The notes beneath the pieces were generated by a model. The model worked only from the letters and a program-made list of their open reading frames with translations, was not told the DNA's origin and did not search any database. A stretch of DNA of 64,000 bases from Apoderus coryli. Taxonomy: Eukaryota; Arthropoda; Insecta; Coleoptera; Attelabidae. The stretch lies in assembly GCA_911728435.2 (NCBI GenBank), contig OU452212.1:3850563-3914562 (forward strand). The letters run 5' to 3'. Of this stretch, positions 12,034 through 23,769 are shown in pieces. The position numbers and the translations under genes are program-made. Each line of letters starts with the position of its first letter. Position 1 is the first letter of the stretch.

Positions 12034-13747
12034 TACAGAGCAGGAGAAATGAAGGTTTCATTAACAAAATGTTGTTTAAAATGGAATAATGGATAAAATA
12101 ACAACAATGTTATCATGTAAATTACGACTTTTGACAAAATAATCAAGAATAATTAATCTAACAAAAGCTAAAAAAAATACTTAGCACATCCCCAGTCCCC
12201 ATATCAATTAATTATTACCGAAACATAACTTTATAAAAAAAATAAAAATTCGGTGCACTATCTCTGTTAGATATCATCTAAATGCATCAAATATCTTTTT
12301 TTTTAAGGTGCGTGCTGTGAGAAATTTAAAAAATGTAGTTGTAAACAGCTGTTTTAAGAGGTGGGATTAAAAATCTAACGAGATACGAGGCAATTGCTTT
12401 AAAAGGTTTTATTTTTGTTTTAAAGAAGTTCCTATTGAAGTGGACTAAATTGTTATAATATGCAGGAAATGAAAGTCGAACCTCCACAAAATAACTTTAA
12501 GAGAATGCTCTAAAAGTCTTCAATAAAACTATACATGTTTCGTAGCGTCAAGCCCCGTCATCAGTTAATAGATATTCGAAAAGCTAGATTGCATTATATT
12601 CTTAATCAAGTGTCTTAGGACAATAAAGGGAAAAATGTATTAATGTCACTTCGTGAACAAATTTAAAATTACAAATCAAATATAGGTATATATATTTTCA
12701 ACAAATATTTGAAGGTTTTCTTTTTTTGTAAATCATTTTGCTAGAAATTTTGAGCACAAAATTAAATTTTACAAACTTTTTTGATGAATGCTGAACTAAC
12801 AATAGCAATATATATATATATTTTTAATTTGAGTATATTATATTTATTTTCTAAAGCAGATTTAACTTTGGGACAGAAATGTAACAAGCACATCTTGAAT
12901 AAATCCTATCGCTATGGAATTCGGGCGTGTCTAGTGGCTATAATGGAGCACTTCTTGTCCGGTCATCGTTTGTGAAGTTTATTTCACCAGGCTATATTAT
13001 ACGTCTTGTTATCAAAAATATACAAATCACACTTGGCGATGTTATGGGCGATGATGAAAATGATCCGACGTGTTGTCTTGATGGAGAACCAAACACTTGG
13101 TTCATCCACCTCAAATACCATTTTTGTACAATTTTTGGTACATAAAATTGTTTTGTATCATTTGTTTTACGCATTGTTTGTCAATTTCTACAGTTTCAAC
13201 AATCGCGAGAGTCAGATCCGATCAGATCAATTATGCAATAAAATATATTTTTGACGTTCCTCTAATAATGTGTTTTGAGGCTTGCATTCTCTTACGGGTT
13301 TGGTTGGCAGTCCCCTCTTCCATTTCTGGAGTAATTATCTTAAGGTGATCTTGTTTCACGCCAAGTACAATTATTTGTACTTAAAAACTGTTTCCTTCAG
13401 TTAATCTTCACATGAAAGTATTTAAATAATTGAACTAAACAAATGAGATGATTTGCAATAGTTATTGAATTATTTTTGCCGTCACAAACACATTATATTA
13501 TTTTTTGTAAAAATGTCAAAAAGTGAGTATTTACTAAATTATCTAACATTTTGTAAATACTGTTTATGGCCTCTAAATACTATTTGATTAATAATATGAT
13601 ATGACGAATGATCAATCGACACGTTTATAAAAATGAATAAATTTTATTGGGTTCATATAATTCTTGAAGTAGATAATAAATGACTTGATATTTATCCAAA
13701 TTTTAGAATCTGAAATATGGAAATAAATAATGTTCTTTTTCTTTCAG
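12034..13747 (+). other. Profilin intron, right part, with a hammerhead-like repeat
   Basis: This is intronic. The only structure recognised is a minus-strand repeat module at about 12462-12566 (separate entry). The overlapping small frames at 12781-13348 have no recognisable product. Confidence 0.5.
12462..12566 (-). repeat. Penelope-type terminal module with hammerhead-like core
   Basis: On the minus strand it reads CTGATGA, 16 nt, then GAAACATGTA. Further on come AAAGTTATTTTGTGGAGGT and CGACTTTCATTTCC. The downstream block is shared with the + strand modules at 37632 and 43327. Stem II does not pair well, so any ribozyme is probably degenerate. Confidence 0.5.
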
Positions 13748-13845
13748 CCGTTGTAGTTTCTTTATATGAAGACCCCATTCAACCCCAACAGGCGGCATCA
13801 GTGGTAGAAAAATTAGGTGATTACCTAATTACTTGTGGTTACTAG
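13748..13845 (+). CDS. chic (profilin): Profilin, terminal coding exon
   Basis: The exon begins after the acceptor TTTCAG. Its first two bases finish the Ala codon begun at 10064. It encodes [31 protein letters not shown] and the stop TAG at 13843-13845. The C-terminal helix and the invariant GDYL...CGY ending match arthropod profilins, and both exons together give 89 residues. Immediately after the stop, AG|GTAAGT forms a strong donor at 13848, so the transcript is spliced again in its 3' UTR. Confidence 0.95.
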
Positions 13846-14223
13846 AGGTAAGTTTAACTGAAATTATTTTATGTGTATAATTTTTCCATATATTTTATAT
13901 AAAATACTTCTAAGATTGGGTACATTGACATACTTTTAACGAATTATAGTTGTCTTTATAGTTTCGCGTTAAATGGAAAGCTTCTTTTTTCTTTTATTAT
14001 TTTTTTAAATTTTTGTTGTATTCCATTTTCAGTGGGTAGTTTTAAAAATTCAGTATAAATGTAATTTTTGACTAAATACAATGAACTACTATTGATCGGA
14101 CCCTTCGATTACTTATTTATTAGAATATAGGGACAACTCCATACCATGGAGGGGTGCTTATTTAGGTAATATATTTTAGTTTGACTCAAAAATTAATAAG
14201 AAATTGTTGTTTTTTCTTTGCAG

Positions 14224-15190
14224 ATTGTTTGGGCCGCTAGTTGCAGCCAAAACTACGTGCCGTGCGGCGTGTCAAAATTAATTATTAAAAATTGTATTTT
14301 TTTTGATAACATTACCAGCAACGTCATTTAATGTATTATTTTCAATTATTTGTTCTTAAATACAGGAAACACGCAGTTTATATATATTTTTTTACATAAC
14401 GCACTTGTTTCTCTTTGAACTTGGGAGTTGTGTTTAAAAAAATTAAACTATTGTTTTTCCCTTTACTTTTCATAGATTTCTTGTATCATAAACTGCCCCT
14501 TAAAAAATATGAAGTTTAGTGAAATTGTATTAATTTTTATTAATTAATTACGATAATCAGACTGCTGTGGTTTTTCAACGATTTTTTTTTCTATTAAATA
14601 TAATTTAGAATTATCTTTATTTAAGTTTATATTTTTTTTAGCTGTAACACGCAAAAAGTGTATGTGTGTCATATTTTTTAGTAAAGTAATCCTGTATTTT
14701 TTTAGCTTTTTCTTATTATACTATTATCAATAATAATGCTATCTCTTATAAAAAAAATCATAAACAAAAAATATTTGATACTGAACATAACAGTTAGGAT
14801 TTTTTAATAAAAAAAAATCTAGTCCCACTTTTTTAATATTTTTCTTTCATCGTTAAAACTCCTGGTTGTTAAATCAAATTAAAAACCGGACAAGCGCTTT
14901 TGAGATTTGCCAAAACAATATAAAAAAAAACTACATAAGCACAAAATACAAGTAATATAGAATGTAAGGTGTATTCCTTAATCGGTGGGAATTGAAGTGA
15001 TGGTGAACTTAAGTTTTTTTAATGCTTAATATGTAATGTAATAAATATGATCCTCTGTGCTATGATATGAATTATGTTGATTGGTGTGGATTGTTGATTA
15101 TTGTTACCCTCAATATCTCAGTACGGAATTATTGTTGGGTTTCTGTGTGCAATTTGTAATCTGGTCACTAAATAAAAGTATTTTAATTAA
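14224..15190 (+). other. Profilin 3' UTR exon (inferred)
   Basis: A pyrimidine-rich acceptor (TTTTTTCTTTGCAG, ending at 14223) pairs with the donor at 13848. That gives a UTR intron of about 376 bp and a final non-coding exon. Poly(A) signals AATAAA occur at 15040-15045 and 15171-15176; the second is the likelier end because it is followed by T-rich sequence. No coding potential is seen. Confidence 0.6.
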
Positions 15191-16860
15191 TTTAACATGG
15201 AATTTATCAAAAATATAAAAGAAAATATATATGGAAACAGAAAATTGACTGTCTGCACCAAGCAACTGCGGGAACAAGTTTTATAAATTTCACCATACTA
15301 GTGATAATTTAAAATGTAAATTTCCCAATGTCGTCCTACCCTCTGCTATTTATAATAATGAAACTTTGTATTAATTTGCATTTGTTTTTCAATTCAGAAT
15401 ACTCGTACTTGAGTAATTTTGGCGATTGTATTGTGAGATAACTCGATATTTTTCAGATAATTTTCTTGAATTATTTAATACTTCCAAATAGCTTTGTAAA
15501 TTTTTTTCTGAAAATATAATTATAATTATTCGCCAGGGATATTGTGTATTTAAACAAGAAAAAGAAAAATAATAAATTTGTATTATAAAAACGGTGGTGT
15601 TTTATTTATTGGTTTTGTTTTCGATTCACAGAGTAAACATATGTAGTGTTCTTTTTGTAGTTTGATTAATTCATTATCTTTTAAGCATGATGCTGATGAA
15701 GATATATTGTACTTACTTTCAGTCTATTTTTTCATGCTCATTAACCATCTGAGAGAATATTATTAAAAATAAAATAATAAATAAAAATAAAACTTATGTC
15801 AATCCAAATTGTTTAGGTACCAATGAAATAATTAGATATATACGATTTCCTGTGACTGAGATTTCGACTTTGATTTTGTATGACTTATGTATCTGGATGT
15901 CTTATTAAAAAAATTAATATAACATGTCAGTAAGTTCTAGTACCAAGGTCTTACAGTTATATATAGAATGATGATGTACTGGAATGCAGACGACTATATC
16001 AAGAAGAATATGCTTATATAGTAGGATATTCAACCGAGACTGCTGTGTTAAAGAGTGGTGGAACTAGTGGAGAAAACAATGATAAAGAGGTGGTGCTAGG
16101 ACCATTGCGGAACATCAGGGAACATTATTGTTTTGAAGTGAGCTGAAAGTACTTCTTTTACCACCTGACGTTGAGCAAGCAGCAGCAATGAGCAGTCTGT
16201 ATTGTTAATGCTGCTTGATCAATCCCCAAATGCAAAGGATATGGATATGCACTTATTTTTTCTTCATTGTGAATAATTAATTTTGAGCAGATAAATAATT
16301 CTAACATGATTCTATTGGCAAAAATTTACAGTTAAGAATTCCTTTGTTCAACAGACGACAAAATCACCTCGTTCAAAACGATATTGAACTTCTGTAGATT
16401 AAGATATTAAACTTTAATGTTTTCATTAAATCAATATTAAAAATGTATAAAGACACTGACAACCAACTGCTAATACATGTTTTCTAATCATCGTTACTTA
16501 CATATTTGAATGCCTTTGCATTTAAGGATTGATCAAACAGCCCTACTGAACGAAATTTTTGATTTCTCCCATAATTGCTTTCACTCTCACTACTCGACGA
16601 CCATCACTTCACATTTTAAAAGCTTAGTATGGGAAGAAACGATTTACATTGTGAAATAGTTTATCAGGTTGTTATGTTATTATTACAGCTCTGCAAATAA
16701 AAGTTATTGGTTAGTAACATTAGTTTTTCTTAATCGAGCAATGTTTATTTAAAAAGAAAAGATTTTGGTATAAATAACTCGGTAACTTTTTACATTCGAA
16801 AGTTTGTCCAACAGTGTATTTGTACCAGACGGTCCTTTCTTCCATCTGAGTCATGTGTGG
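15191..16860. other. Intergenic, nothing recognised
   Basis: AT-rich sequence between the profilin 3' end and later repeats. No gene, RNA or transposon similarity was recognised. Confidence 0.45.
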
Positions 16861-16982
16861 TGTTTTTTGAAGTGAATACTTCTTTGGCCGCATGAGAGTG
16901 ATTTTTCAAGGTCGCGTCACGTCACGACACGATTTAATATTTTCGTCCCGCAAAAGAGATGAATGAAGCATATAACAAATAT

Positions 16983-17000
16983 GAGAGAGAGAGAGAGAGA
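16983..17000. repeat. (GA)9 microsatellite
   Basis: An uninterrupted GA tract of nine units in intergenic DNA. Confidence 0.95.
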
Positions 17001-17162
17001 TTTTTGTGGTGTATGCTACACACTATATCCTATACCATATACTATTATGTATATAACGGCGAGAGAAAACGAGTGTATGCATAGGCACAGCTACACTTAG
17101 GGTGTTATTTTACAAGGGAAAGATTGTGTATTATACGAGATACTGTTGTAGTTTGAAATTCT

Positions 17163-17204
17163 CGTGAAAGAAGTATGTAGTAGTTAGTGAATACTTCTTT
17201 CACG
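17163..17204. repeat. Perfect 14-bp hairpin
   Basis: Arms CGTGAAAGAAGTAT (17163-17176) and its exact complement (17191-17204) flank a 14-nt loop. The string GTGAATACTTCTTT also occurs at about 16872-16885, suggesting a small repeat family or transposon end. Confidence 0.7.
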
Positions 17205-18230
17205 TGTACTGTGCTGCACGCGAATTTTTTGTCACTGTGTGAGATTTGTTGTGGTATATCTCTAGCTTGTGGGTTAAAGTACAGTGTTTGACAGACAAAC
17301 TCGCGAATTTCTAAAGTTTATTTTATTTGATGATTCCAAAGCTGTTTATCAATTCACAGATTTTAGGACAACTTTTAATTATATGCGGTAATTAAGATAA
17401 TCGTTCTTAACTGGATGTGGAGATTATAAATTCCGTTCGACATAATTTCAAGGAGTAATGAGGTACATATTATATAACATTCTGAAAATTTCAGTAGAGA
17501 CCAGAAATTTCGAACGCACTTTTCCTATTAGTAATGAAGCAGTCTCCTAAGATGAATTCTAAGCTGATCTTCAATTACTTTTGCCAGCAGAATATATAAG
17601 TTGACCGGAAATCTAAAAGTGTGATATCTCGATATTTTCTGGGGTAGGTAGGGGATATGTACAGTTGACGTGACGCGGAGAAAATTATTGAGTTGCCGTT
17701 TGTCAATCACATTTTGACATTGAATTGAATAAAACAAAATACATTCGCTCAATTTACTGTTGGTTATTGCAGTTTCTGTTCAATGTCTTTCGTTCAGACT
17801 GTGCGAATTTTGTAATTATCACGTGAGAAAAAATGTTAAATTAGACTTAGTCAAGATGTTTCTTGGACGAAGACCCAAAATCAAACATGAAAGCTTATTG
17901 AGGTCTACCCGGAGCCGGGTGCCAATATGTCAAAATACGGGGTAGTTCGAACTCTGCTAGCTGTAATAATTGTCATTTATCTATATTATTTTAATTTGTT
18001 TATTTACGGAAATTTCCAACATTTACAATTTACAGCTCATCATAACAAGAAAGCTACAACAAAAAATAGTATGCTTATAATTCTTCCCGCATTAACAATT
18101 CTCAAAAAAAGCAACCTATATTCTCTGTACCAGTATATTACAAAATATCACTTTGAAATAAAGGTGATAACTATTTATATTTTGAGCCTTGGCAACACTT
18201 ATTGTTGTGAAGTGTCAGTTGTTGTTTTCA
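17205..18230. other. Intergenic, nothing recognised
   Basis: Short open frames at 17760-18256 overlap on one strand but show no similarity, splice signals or composition that would support a gene. Confidence 0.45.
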
Positions 18231-18259
18231 ATGGAAATTTTACATTGTTGACTTAACAG

Positions 18260-18475
18260 ACACCAAACATTTTGTCAATAGAGCAATATTTGTTTGGTGT
18301 TTACAATTGTGTGTAAAAATGGAATTAACCCGTGAACGTTATTGTCCATAAACTGATCATTCAGTGTCGTCATGTAATTTTAGATATCAGCATACATAAA
18401 ATATTACATGAACATTTAGCAGCGAAAAAGGTTTTTTCTCATTCGATTCCATACAATTCGCGGAAAGTAGTACTT
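18260..18475 (+). mobile_element. Internally deleted mariner relic
   Basis: The sequence has MELTRER (from 18319) followed almost at once by RHVILDIS and KILHEHLAAKKVFS. In intact elements of this family these segments lie about 85 codons apart, so the middle of the DNA-binding domain is deleted. The same family starts at 63561, whose N-terminus reads MELNREHFRA, and the upstream bases also match (ATTTGTTTGGTGTTTAC here). This is a dead non-autonomous derivative. Confidence 0.75.
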
Positions 18476-19435
18476 TTCCGCACCGAACTCCACTGCGCGT
18501 TGTTCGCTCATTCGTCAGGTGCGGAAATAGTATATTGTGCAACGAACATGAAATGACATATATTTCCTACGAGCAAATCATACGATGGTCATTTCATGTG
18601 AGTTTCACACTAAACTTTTTCTACGACTGTTTTAATGCTTTTGAATTCATTAAACATAATTTTTAGGAAAATATTTGTTTTTCGAAACTTACTCCTGTTG
18701 GCGTGAGCCTAAATACGATAAGTTAGAAGTATTAAATTGACTAGGTGGGGTTAAACTATATTCACTATCACTGTTTTTGTGTTTTGAAATTAGCGAAATA
18801 CTTAATTATAATTATTATTAATTATAAATACCTAAACTGTTAATTTGGTGTGTTTGTATTGTCGGCGTTGCTATGGTGATTTTTCCTGGCCGACGCTACT
18901 TTTGTCATTACCAGGAAATTTACCCCCTGTCGCCTAGCAACTAGTGGGAAATATTTGTTACGCACGGGTAAATGAAAAACAGCATTACAATGTACTACAT
19001 TTTCAAATAATGATTGAACATACGAGTATAACAAAGGCATTTAGAGACTTCAAATTTCGCAATAATTTAAAATACGTTTTTATTATCAGAGAAAAAGACC
19101 CATAATGGTAAAATACTAGCTTAAGTTTGTAACTTTTTGAAGAAAACAAATGTTTTAAATCACAAAATTTATTACACAAACATGACAATTGTTTCACCAG
19201 CTTCTTCAGATGTATACTGATATCTAAACTACAATTTACAAAACATTTTATACCTAAACTAAAATCCGTATTGTACCACATATTTTATACCTAAGATAAA
19301 TTCCCACCATATGTGCCCCATTAAGTCAAGACTATCCACGACTTAAGTTTGTAGTAAGTACAATACATTTAAAAAATCGTGCGGAAAACTAATTTTTCCG
19401 CACTCGGGATGTAAAGTTACTTTTCTGCACTGTTT
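18458..19435. repeat. Possible larger element bounded by GTGCGGAAAA hairpins
   Basis: A small hairpin built on GCGGAAA/TTTCCGC lies at 18460-18481. A related one, GTGCGGAAAA...TTTTTCCGCAC, lies at about 19378-19402. They stand in roughly inverted order about 950 bp apart and may be the ends of one composite insertion that includes the small MITE. No coding content was recognised inside. Confidence 0.35.
18527..18615. mobile_element. Small palindromic MITE, copy 1
   Basis: The left part (ATAGTATATTGTGCAACGA...CATGAAATGA) is complementary to the right part (TCATTTCATGTGAGTTTC...). The same structure and sequence recur at 27237-27376. Confidence 0.6.
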
Positions 19436-19439
19436 TTAA

Positions 19440-21690
19440 TGTTGCTATAATATAAAGACAGATCATTTTTCTCTTATGACACATTAATAATAACTGATAT
19501 TAATATGACAAAAGACATATTTGAAACATTGTCAATTATTGTTGTTACCTGAATTGTCAGTTTGACAGTCCAGATTAATAAACAATACCGATAATGCCGT
19601 ATGTTCCTGCAGTAAATCCTGAACTGTATGGGTGTTTCCAGACAAATTGTCACCTTTAGAGGAACGTAGAATGGTCGATAATCATTGATAAACATCAATT
19701 TGTTCGCCGAAAGTCTTTGATGATATTAGGATAACAAACAATCGTCGTCGGATCATTCTGAAATCAACTATTAGTTACTCTCATAGAAAGAATAGATCTG
19801 TAAGTTTCCTTTCTGTGAAAGTGGCCACAAATGCTGCAAGAGAGGTGGAAAAAATCCCCTCAAGAATTCCCAATTCTACACATGCTTTGAATAGGTCTAT
19901 AAAAACTATTAGAGTAAAACTCTAACTTCGAATTGAAAAGATATTGAACTTTTGTATTTTTTCGTATTACATGAATTCCAACACCACTCAAGGTTGATTA
20001 CAATGTTGTTCAATAATTTCTATTAAAAAAACGTCTAATAACACGACACTCTCTCAAGTCCGGCAAGAGTTAACATGATGCCAACTATATACTGGTCAGG
20101 TGGTACTCCCAATTTAAGAATCGTAGTAAAATATCCGGTAAAAAATCATATTTTTTTATGGAAATAGGATATCACAATAATTATTTCATTATATGAGAAA
20201 AATAATTTTCTAAAAAAATTAGCCATCTTTTTGTGTGTGTGTTCCAAGATTTTAATAATTTCGAACCTTCCATACCCTGTATATTTATCTAAAATATTGG
20301 AAAGCCCATCTTGCAAAAAAATAAACATCTGGATGTTGAGAGTAGCGGCTTCAACACTGCAACAGCATCAAAAAATTTGAACGTCTGGAACAGACAAGCA
20401 ATCGATTTTTGTTGGGCGTTGACTACAGACGACGGCGAACATTTCTGTATAACCTATTACATCGCATTTCGCTTTCACTTAACGAGAGTTCAACTTGAAG
20501 TTCATTGCTATGCGATAACATTATATTGTAGGTATCAAAAGAGAGATTCATTGGGCGTGCTCGAAATATTTAATATTGTACCGTTTATACATAATTGGAA
20601 ATTGTACATAACAATATTTTTAATTAAAGGCTCTCAAGATGGTAATTAAAAAAATATCAATACATTGAAAAGAAATTTAATAAACATGTTGATGATTGTG
20701 AGCACCTAATAGATTTGAATGTACAGGGTCATTCATTATATTTTGACATCCACCTAGAGCCGTTATGGATGATAGAAACATTTTTAAATACAAAAGTTTT
20801 AGGATTTCTGCTATACAGAGTGAGTCGGCAGGAATGGGCCAAACTCTAAGGGTTACTTTTGTCGGTGATTTACTCCACTTGGTACTAAAAAACCATTGAA
20901 AAATGAAATAGTTGAAAAACGGCAATTGGCCCGATTGATTCGCGAAATATCAAGCTGCAATTAATGGAAAAAAAAAACAACAAAATCCAGAGTAACTTGA
21001 TGTCAAATTTAGAGTAACTTTTGCTCGTTCCCCTTATTTTGCCGGTGTGTGTAGTACTTAATGCCAATGCCAAATTACTTCGTACGTAGCTCGTACAATA
21101 TATCTTGAAATTTAAAAGGTAAAAATAATGGTGAAATCGACTGATAAAGGTGTTAGAAATTCATGGAAATCTTGAACTAAAGTGTTTGTTAAACGTGGTG
21201 CAAAATTTTTCGCGGCGCATCTGTGAAATTATGGTTTTTGTTTATTTCAATATGTGTGAGTGGATCTGGTTTTTTCGTATTTGGCAGAGGTCGTGCACCT
21301 CTCGAACAATCGTACGATATATTTTATCAGATACATATGGACTTAACTACATGAAACTGGTTCCAAATAAAGTTATAGTAAGTAGGCAATGTAATGATTT
21401 AAGGATGTCGAACCCTTTTTTCTTTTGCTAAATACGCAGCAAGCATAGTGGTATTTTCGTTTGTGTAAGAAAAAGGCTAAAAGCAGAAACAGATTTATAC
21501 TTAAGCACCAAAAATTCTCAGAAATAATTTTGTAGCATAGCGGACAGAATTGCTGACTTTAAAATACAAAGGATTTTGTTTAAATTAGCAAAACTCCATT
21601 TAAATGGACAGCAATCAAACTCAGGGATGGGTTATCTAACTTACTCAATTTTTCGAAACAATCTTATGTTTAGTGTAATCTTTTAAAGTA
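19440..21690. other. Intergenic, nothing firm recognised
   Basis: Short transposon-end motifs (ACCCTGTATA near 20274, TACAGGGT near 20721) suggest old insertions. No coding sequence or RNA gene could be supported. Confidence 0.4.
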
Positions 21691-21699
21691 GGTAGGTTC

Positions 21700-22085
21700 A
21701 AAATAGGTGGGCCCGCCTGGACCCTCCACTGCGACCACTCGAGGGTCTATTGTGGCTCCTACGCATTCTCTCTTAAATCCGAGTGGTCTGGGATCCAGAG
21801 CACAGTCAGATATTTTGACAATTCCACACTGTTCTTTATGTAGATCTTGAGGAGCGTAGGGCTTTTATTTCTGCTAGGCTATCAGAAAATATTATATTTG
21901 ACTTTCACGCACAGGCCTCGTTCTCGCATGCTCCTGAAAACACAGGTCAATGGTTTAAAACGTTTGCGTGGAAACCCAGACATTGTCAAATGGTGTGTGT
22001 GTCTCCTTCCGTAAACTCCGGCGCCTGTAGCTGAGTTTGTCTTTGAGCCATTAGTAAACCAGCAATCATCCGCACTATGTAACTC
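21700..22085 (-). mobile_element. LINE RNase H domain relic
   Basis: On the minus strand the decayed frames read ADDCWFTNGSKTNSATGAGV, then IFSDSLAEIKALRSS, then LWIPDHSDLRENA. These match the three RNase H signature blocks (TDGS, DSxxA and WIPGHxGxxGNExAD) of LINEs that carry an RNase H domain after the RT. The frame is broken by several indels. A second relic of the same type of element, but of the region after RNase H, lies at 48180-48640. Confidence 0.7.
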
Positions 22086-22319
22086 CCCCATGCAGCATCA
22101 ATTGATCTCTTATTGTATTGGCATTTTTAGGTTGTTTTTGACAGATCTAAAGGTCTGACGTGTTTTTGTGTGCTTGCCACACAATGAAATTTTGTGATAA
22201 AAATAAAATTAAGTGCTCCAATGCACTTAAAATCTTTATTGTGACATTTGGGGAGTCTACTTTGAGCAAAAAAAAATTATAAGTGGCATAAGCGCACAGC
22301 ACGTCAACAACCAATAAAA

Positions 22320-23085
22320 ATGTTACATCAGTGAAGAAAATTGTGATGGAGAATCGTCGAATCCTTATTAGAGAATTTGCTGAGGATGTTGACATATCGG
22401 CTGGCTCATGCCATGCAATTTTTTTCGGTTGTTTTGAGATGAAACAGTGAAATTTGTTTCGAAATTGTTCAATTTTCACGAAAAAAACCGTCGCTCAGGA
22501 GCAGTTAAACGATGTCAACGACGATGGAGATTTGCTCAAAAGGGTGACGAAACATGGGTATATGGTTATGATGTCAAAACCTAAGTCCAATCATCCCTGC
22601 GTAAGCGACCAGAAGAGCCAAAGCTAAATAAAGCACCCCATAAGATCGGTCAAAGGTGAAGGTTTTGCTAATTGATTATTTCTGCGAGTACAAAGACGTG
22701 GTGCATCGTGAGTTCTTGCCAGAATGTTGTACGGTACCTTAAAGTTATGCACCATTTGGGTGCAGTAATACGAAGAAAACACCCGGATTCCTGGCAAAAC
22801 AATTCATGGCTTTGCATCACGATAATGCATTTCCTCACACATCGTTCCTTGTTCATGATTTTCCGGCCAAAAACAGCACCGTAAACAGTTACAGCATTCA
22901 CAGGATTTTTGACCCCTGTGAAAAGACCCATGAAAGTATAGCATTTTGCCACGGTTGACGAGGTAAAGACAGCCTTGATGGAAGCGCTCAAGCCACACCA
23001 GAAAGCGCATAACAGAAGTGATTCGAGGATTGGAAAAAACGCTGGTACAAGTGTATTATACGAGGATGGTGTGATAAGTCCGTGA
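22320..23085 (+). mobile_element. Mariner (DD34D-type) transposase relic
   Basis: Broken frames preserve VKKIVMENRRILIREFAEDV, DISAGSCHAIF, then VYGYDVKT, KVKVLLIDYFCEYKDVVH and finally DWKKRWYKCII. Together these follow the order of an irritans/SETMAR-like mariner transposase. Stops and frameshifts are frequent, so the copy is old. It sits in the intergenic region between the two host genes. Confidence 0.85.
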
Positions 23086-23219
23086 CTTTTTCATTACACC
23101 CCACTAGAGACCAAGCAGCGATCGAAACAGTGAGTTTCTACGGGTGAATGTACACCGAAGATTGGCCTGGAATTCGCGCGGTGCCATTCATATCCATTCG
23201 TTAAAAGGGTAAAACGATG

Positions 23220-23460
23220 ACCAGAAAATATTCACAGCTGTTGGACAGAACAGTGTCAAATCTAAAGCATTTAGCAAAGAAAAACGTAGTAAAAACTTAA
23301 TACACATCCATAGGGCTGCAAACTGCTGCCTCATCGCCCCACCATATTCTCCAGATTTAGCCCCGTCCGAATATTTCCTAGTTCCAAACCTGAATGGCTG
23401 GGTGGTAGGAGATTCGGGTCATTGAAACAAAGGCTCATTTTGAAGACCATCTCCATCTTA
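23220..23460 (+). mobile_element. Second mariner C-terminal relic
   Basis: It shows YSQLLDRTVSNLKHLAKKNV and then, after a shift, the catalytic SPDLAPSEYFLVPNL block with the third Asp of DD34D mariners, followed by GWVVGDSG. It abuts the previous relic but is a different family copy, because that one has already reached its own C-terminus. Confidence 0.7.
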
Positions 23461-23523
23461 TTATTTAGAAGGAGGTCCCTTTAAAAGTCACACCATTCTC
23501 GTATCTGAAGACGAACAAAATAC

Positions 23524-23760
23524 AGGGTGTCCCATTTAAGATGGATACAAGGCAATACACATTTTCATCGAAGTAAAAAGTGCGGTACTTTATTGGCGTA
23601 CGTTTTAATGGTGTGTAAATTTTTTTCGTTCTAGAGTAAACTACCTTTAGGATATACTTTATTTCAAATCTGATAAATTTACTCGAGTGTTTGTCATCCA
23701 AAATACTTAAGTACTAATTTTGATAAACATCCATACAGTGTGTGTCATAAAAATTTTGAA
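23524..23760 (+). repeat. Third copy of the foldback arm
   Basis: Same orientation and sequence as the left arm of the 3609-4570 element (TACACATTTTCATCGA, TTGGCGTACGTTTTAATGG, TCTGATAAATTTACTCGAG). It begins with CAGGGTGTCCCATTT at 23524, which gives the true outer end of the family. Downstream, CGACGCCGCTGGATTCTACG (near 23920) matches a block inside the first element (about 3888). Confidence 0.7.
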
Positions 23761-23769
23761 TTTTAGTTA

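Noticed and set aside
12781..13348. Cluster of overlapping open frames on both strands
   Set aside because: They lie inside the profilin intron, have no recognisable domain and lack coherent splice signals.
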